From Ziziphus jujuba (Eukaryota; Streptophyta; Magnoliopsida; Rosales; Rhamnaceae), in contig NC_083382.1 of assembly GCF_031755915.1 (NCBI RefSeq), positions 13,979,001 through 14,043,000 of the forward strand: 64,000 bases of DNA. The letters run 5' to 3'. Of the stretch, positions 60,130-64,000 are shown one piece after another. Below the pieces are notes generated by a model. It saw only the letters and a list, made by a program, of their open reading frames with translations, had not been told where the DNA came from and made no database searches. Each line of letters opens with the position of its first letter. Within the stretch, counting starts at the first letter, position 1. Made by a program: the position numbers and the translations under genes.

Positions 60130-63100
60130 ATATAATGGACGGCTTTTGCCGGCTATTGGCTCAGTCAAAAAACCATTACTTTCCTTTTCTCTCTATAAAC
60201 TCAAACAGTGTCTCCATCTTCCATCTTTCTTTTTCCCTTTTTTTATTTTTTTATTTTTTGTTTTTATTTTTCTCTCTTTTTCCTTTCCTTTCCTTATTGA
60301 AAACAGTTGGAGTTGGTTTTGTTTGCGTTCAAAGAAAGTTGTTGCACTCTGTTTGGCATTTCAATGCCTCATTAACGCGATTTTATTAGAAAAACCAACC
60401 CATTTTTTGGGTCCTAGTGAAAATGATAGGAAAAGGAAAAACAAAAAAAACAAAAAAATCTTTCCCTTTTCTTTTATATTTTTACATAATTTTTATGTTT
60501 TTGTTTTTCATTGTTTTTGCATATTAAAGATTTTTTTTAATTAGTTGGCTTACCTTAAGAGGACTTGTAAAATTGCAATCTTTTTTTTTTCTTTTTTGCG
60601 AATAAAGAAAATAGAAAAGGTAATATAAGTTCAAATCATTGCATTTTTTTTTTTATATGGAAGTACAAGATTCCCATACCAATTTTCGTGAAAAATATAA
60701 AATTTCAAGAAAAAGATACTTTCCCATAGAAATTATTTTTTTTTCTTTTTTCTTTTTTGTAAAAAGTAAACTTTTGGGGCTAATATAAATTAATTTCTAT
60801 GCAAGAAAAAAGTTTTTTTTTTTTTTGGGAAAAACCTCAACCAGAAAAAAAAAAGGAAAAAAAAACTTGAAAAAAAAATGTATAATATATATATATATAT
60901 ATTTATACACAATATAAATCAAAATAGACTTATTTCCTTTTTATAACATAATTAATTTTACTTTTTAAGACAAACAACTATTACACTTGGTTTATCGTGG
61001 CTCATTTTCTTCAATATTTACCAAATATTGATAATTAACATTGACTGTAGACAACTAATTTTATACAAATTTTAAAATGGTTAAGATATATTTTATTCCC
61101 TTTTATGATATCTTTTGTTCAAAAATTTTTAAATGATTCTTTGAACTCCAAAATAGTTACCTCTAGCAGTCATATAAGAATGTGATATGCATTTTGATTT
61201 TTCAAATAAGATTGCTATGATTCACCACCTCCCCACCCCAAAAAAAAACAAAAAAAAAAAAAACAAAAAGGAAAGATTGCTATGGACTTAAAAAATAAAA
61301 AATAAAAAAAAAATCCACTTTTCTTTTAATTTAATTAATTAATGATTTATAAAAAAATAAAATCACTACACATAAAAGTATTTTTTTTTTTTGGGTCATA
61401 AATACAACATAATTTTTTTTGGATATTAACTTTATGACACAAGAGTTGGCTATCTATATTTCTGGTCAACATAGCAGGTTTCAATGGACAAAAAGTATTT
61501 ATGTTCATCATTTTGACTTGAAGAGTACTCAACAAAGGGCATTTATCAAAATTGGCCATCATGATCCATAAATTACATAATCTTACATAAAAACTCCTTT
61601 GGTAATATTTTTGGAATTTGAAATTTAAATTTTTAAAATTAAAAGTTTGTTGTAATTTTTCTAACATAAATTTAAAATTTAAAATTTCTGTTTGGGAACT
61701 GTTTTTAATTATTATCTTTTAGTTTTTCTAATGGAAGGCTGGTGAGAGAGGACAGACGTGAAGATGAGGACAAGAGGAAACAGAAAGAGAAAGGATGAGA
61801 GGGAATAAAAGCTTAAATATAGAGAGAGCAAACCCCAAAATTAACGGTAATTAAAAAAATTAATTAAATTTCAAAAAACAAAAAGTAGTTAGCAAACGCA
61901 TTTTGTTCTCAATGTAAGAAAACAAAAACAAAGTTAAAATTAAAAGGAAAAAACATTATTAAATGAGCACCAAGGATTTAATAATTTATTAATTAGATAA
62001 AGTAAACTAGAACACTTTTTTTTTAACATTTTCATGTTTTAAAAAAATAATTTTGAAAAGGAAAAATACGTTGCTTTTTGTTTTATTTTATTTTTTTTTG
62101 CTTCAGTAAAAAAAATATATATATATATATATTTGTTGCTTAAAAAATAAGACTCGGACATGTGTCATCATTTACACAAAAACTATATTGATGGTAACAT
62201 CTTTTTATCGTCAAACGTGGATGAGTTTCAGCATCATAACCCATCTAGACTTTGGGCTGTGTTTGGCTGAGGGGCTCTTCAACAGATTGGATGTGACTAT
62301 TTTAACTCATTTTTGGCAGTATCTCGGACCGACCTAAATATCTAATAATATAAAGTGACAAGAAACAAAAACAAAATATTTTTAACTTAAAATCTATTTA
62401 GAAAACTACATAAATTGAACCCAATGCAAAGATGCTCAAATTTTAGCACTTGTGTAAAAGAGAGTTTATCGAGTATTATGCTTTATAAAATTTCACACGA
62501 CATTATAATACAATATGAATCAATAAGGTATTTCATAAATTTATGGTATTATGCTGATATGATATTAATATTATTTAATGAAATTCAATAAATTATACAA
62601 TATTAACATAATAAATCTGTTAAATTTATTAAAAAAGTTTTATTTTTGTAATTATGCTAGCATTAAAAAATTAAAAATGTTAAGTTTATTATTAAAATAT
62701 ATATTAGTTTATTCTTTTTTAATTTAATATTTTAAAATTTTAAAAACAAACAAATTTATTTGTAAGATTGTGTTAAAAAAAATTAATTTTTTCATTTAAA
62801 ATCTAAATCAAATTTAAATATTTAAATTTTTATATATTCTTAAATAGTTTATAGATCAAATAATGGATTATACAATAATTTAATAAATAAATTCAAATTT
62901 ATCAATTTTTATACAAAATCTTAATGGATCATAATATTATTAACTAAATTTTATGGATAATATATTTGGTAATGCATAACTCCACACAATTCAACATAAC
63001 ATGTTGCCTGTTTATATGGATATATATTATTTTGATAATATATAACTCCATCAATAGTATTTTTTAGTACAATCAAATAATAAAATTATTATTTTATCAA

Positions 63101-64000
63101 TAATAATTAAAAAAAAAAAGAAAAGAAAAACCTGGACCTTAAATTATTTAAATATTTTTACTTTCTAGAAGATCGAGTATCCGTGGTATATATATCCTTT
63201 GACCAAAAAGGGTCTTTGGAAAAGAGATTTTAATACTAAATTTAAAATTTAAAATAGTAAAATTATTATCAATAATTATTGTCAATTGAAAATTGTATTA
63301 AATGAAAACTGTATTTAATGGACAAGTCCTTGCTTGTAAACCAAATTAATTTTGAGGTTAATTGCGTGTACAATTTTCAAAGAAACATTATAGTTTAGTC
63401 GCCTTAATTTCAAGTATTAATTTCACACATATAAACATTGTTCAATTTCTTTTATTAAATAATATTTCAAAAAGTAGGTGGGAGCTCTACTTTAAAATTG
63501 TCTTAAGAAGAGTGGGAATTCGTACATGATAGAAAATGTATAACATAGATCATTCTCGCCACGTAAGAAACGTGTAAAAATTTATTTAAGTAGAACTGCT
63601 ACAAGAGTCACGGGCCTAATATTCTACCTAAGCTTCAAGACTTTACGTATGGTGCTTTACATGTGTAATTATAAAGACTATATATATAATATATTTTATG
63701 GATTTTTATTTTTATTTGTTATTATTTTTATTTTTTACAATTTAACTGTTGCTCATATTACAATTTTTTTTTCTTCAGTTAATCTGTGAGTTTGAAAAAA
63801 AAAACATTAAGAAATTTTAATTTTCATGATTTGTTTAAATGAAAAAGTAAAAAAGTTGAAACTATACTATTAAAAGGAGAAGAAAATTATATTATTTTTA
63901 TTTTTGATTACTGTAAAAATTATACTTCACACATAGAGGAATAACCCCCATAAACAACTTGTGCACCTTAACATCAATAGAGTAGTAAATTATATTCACA
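60130..64000. other. intergenic, AT-rich, no gene seen
   Basis: Many T/A homopolymers, (TA)n at 60885-60902 and 62118-62131, and a purine-rich patch at 61740-61835. A 106-codon minus-strand frame (61667-61347) has no recognisable domain and is low-complexity in part. 62700-63100 is extremely AT-rich. Nothing that I can call a gene. Confidence 0.65.

Noticed and set aside
61347..61667. 106-codon minus-strand frame
   Set aside because: No known motif, partly low-complexity, AT-rich surroundings without promoter or splice support.

Overview
This is plant nuclear DNA, almost certainly from a eudicot and probably a woody one; the species cannot be named from the sequence. The evidence is the spliceosomal genes with GT-AG introns, plant-only families (an L-type lectin receptor kinase, a DUF506 protein, a plant CDK-like kinase with an N-terminal MGCxC motif), a plant cytosolic tRNA-Gly(GCC), and plant transposon families (Ty1/copia, CACTA, Mutator-like, hAT, Tourist). 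The window is AT-rich and gene-poor: three intact protein genes and one tRNA gene in 64 kb, all on the minus strand.

Layout. 1-3246: a decayed Ty1/copia element on the minus strand, cut by the window edge, with reverse transcriptase, integrase, gag, a primer binding site and one LTR. 5109-6212: a three-exon DUF506 (PDDEXK-like) gene of 303 aa with a TATA box and two CACGTGGC boxes. 6.4-21 kb: gene-free, AT-rich DNA with a triplicated repeat (7.6-8.7 kb), a CACTA-like end (12.2 kb), a 1.55 kb giant inverted repeat (15.3-16.8 kb) and MITEs set in (TA)n tracts.

21.9-36.3 kb: a four-level nest of transposons. A copia integrase fragment (+) is interrupted by a CACTA element (gene on minus). That element is split by a Mutator-like element (24241-34406) with about 190 bp terminal inverted repeats and a 9 bp target duplication. 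The Mutator-like element is split in turn by an hAT element (about 26838-31468, gene on plus). Every layer is degenerate. A Tourist MITE with TAA target duplications follows at 36.3 kb, and a second CACTA pseudogene (+) lies at 39.7-42.3 kb.

43.8-45.05 kb: a tandem array of decayed tRNA-Arg(UCU)-like copies, one of them split by a small Mutator-type MITE with a 9 bp target duplication, next to the intact tRNA-Gly gene (45241-45311). 45.9-52.5 kb: a lectin receptor kinase locus, with an intact intronless 693 aa kinase gene (50407-52488) and a truncated pseudogene copy about 4 kb away. 54217-59395: an eight-exon CDK-like kinase gene (703 aa) with a probable 5' UTR intron. 60-64 kb: AT-rich sequence with no gene recognised.

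The genes do not form a pathway. The lectin receptor kinase should sense at the plasma membrane, and the CDK-like kinase is predicted to be acylated and membrane-associated. No wholly new system was found. The features most worth a second look are the four-deep transposon nest, the family of MITEs sitting in (TA)n microsatellites, the tRNA-Arg-like array and the 1.55 kb inverted repeat.
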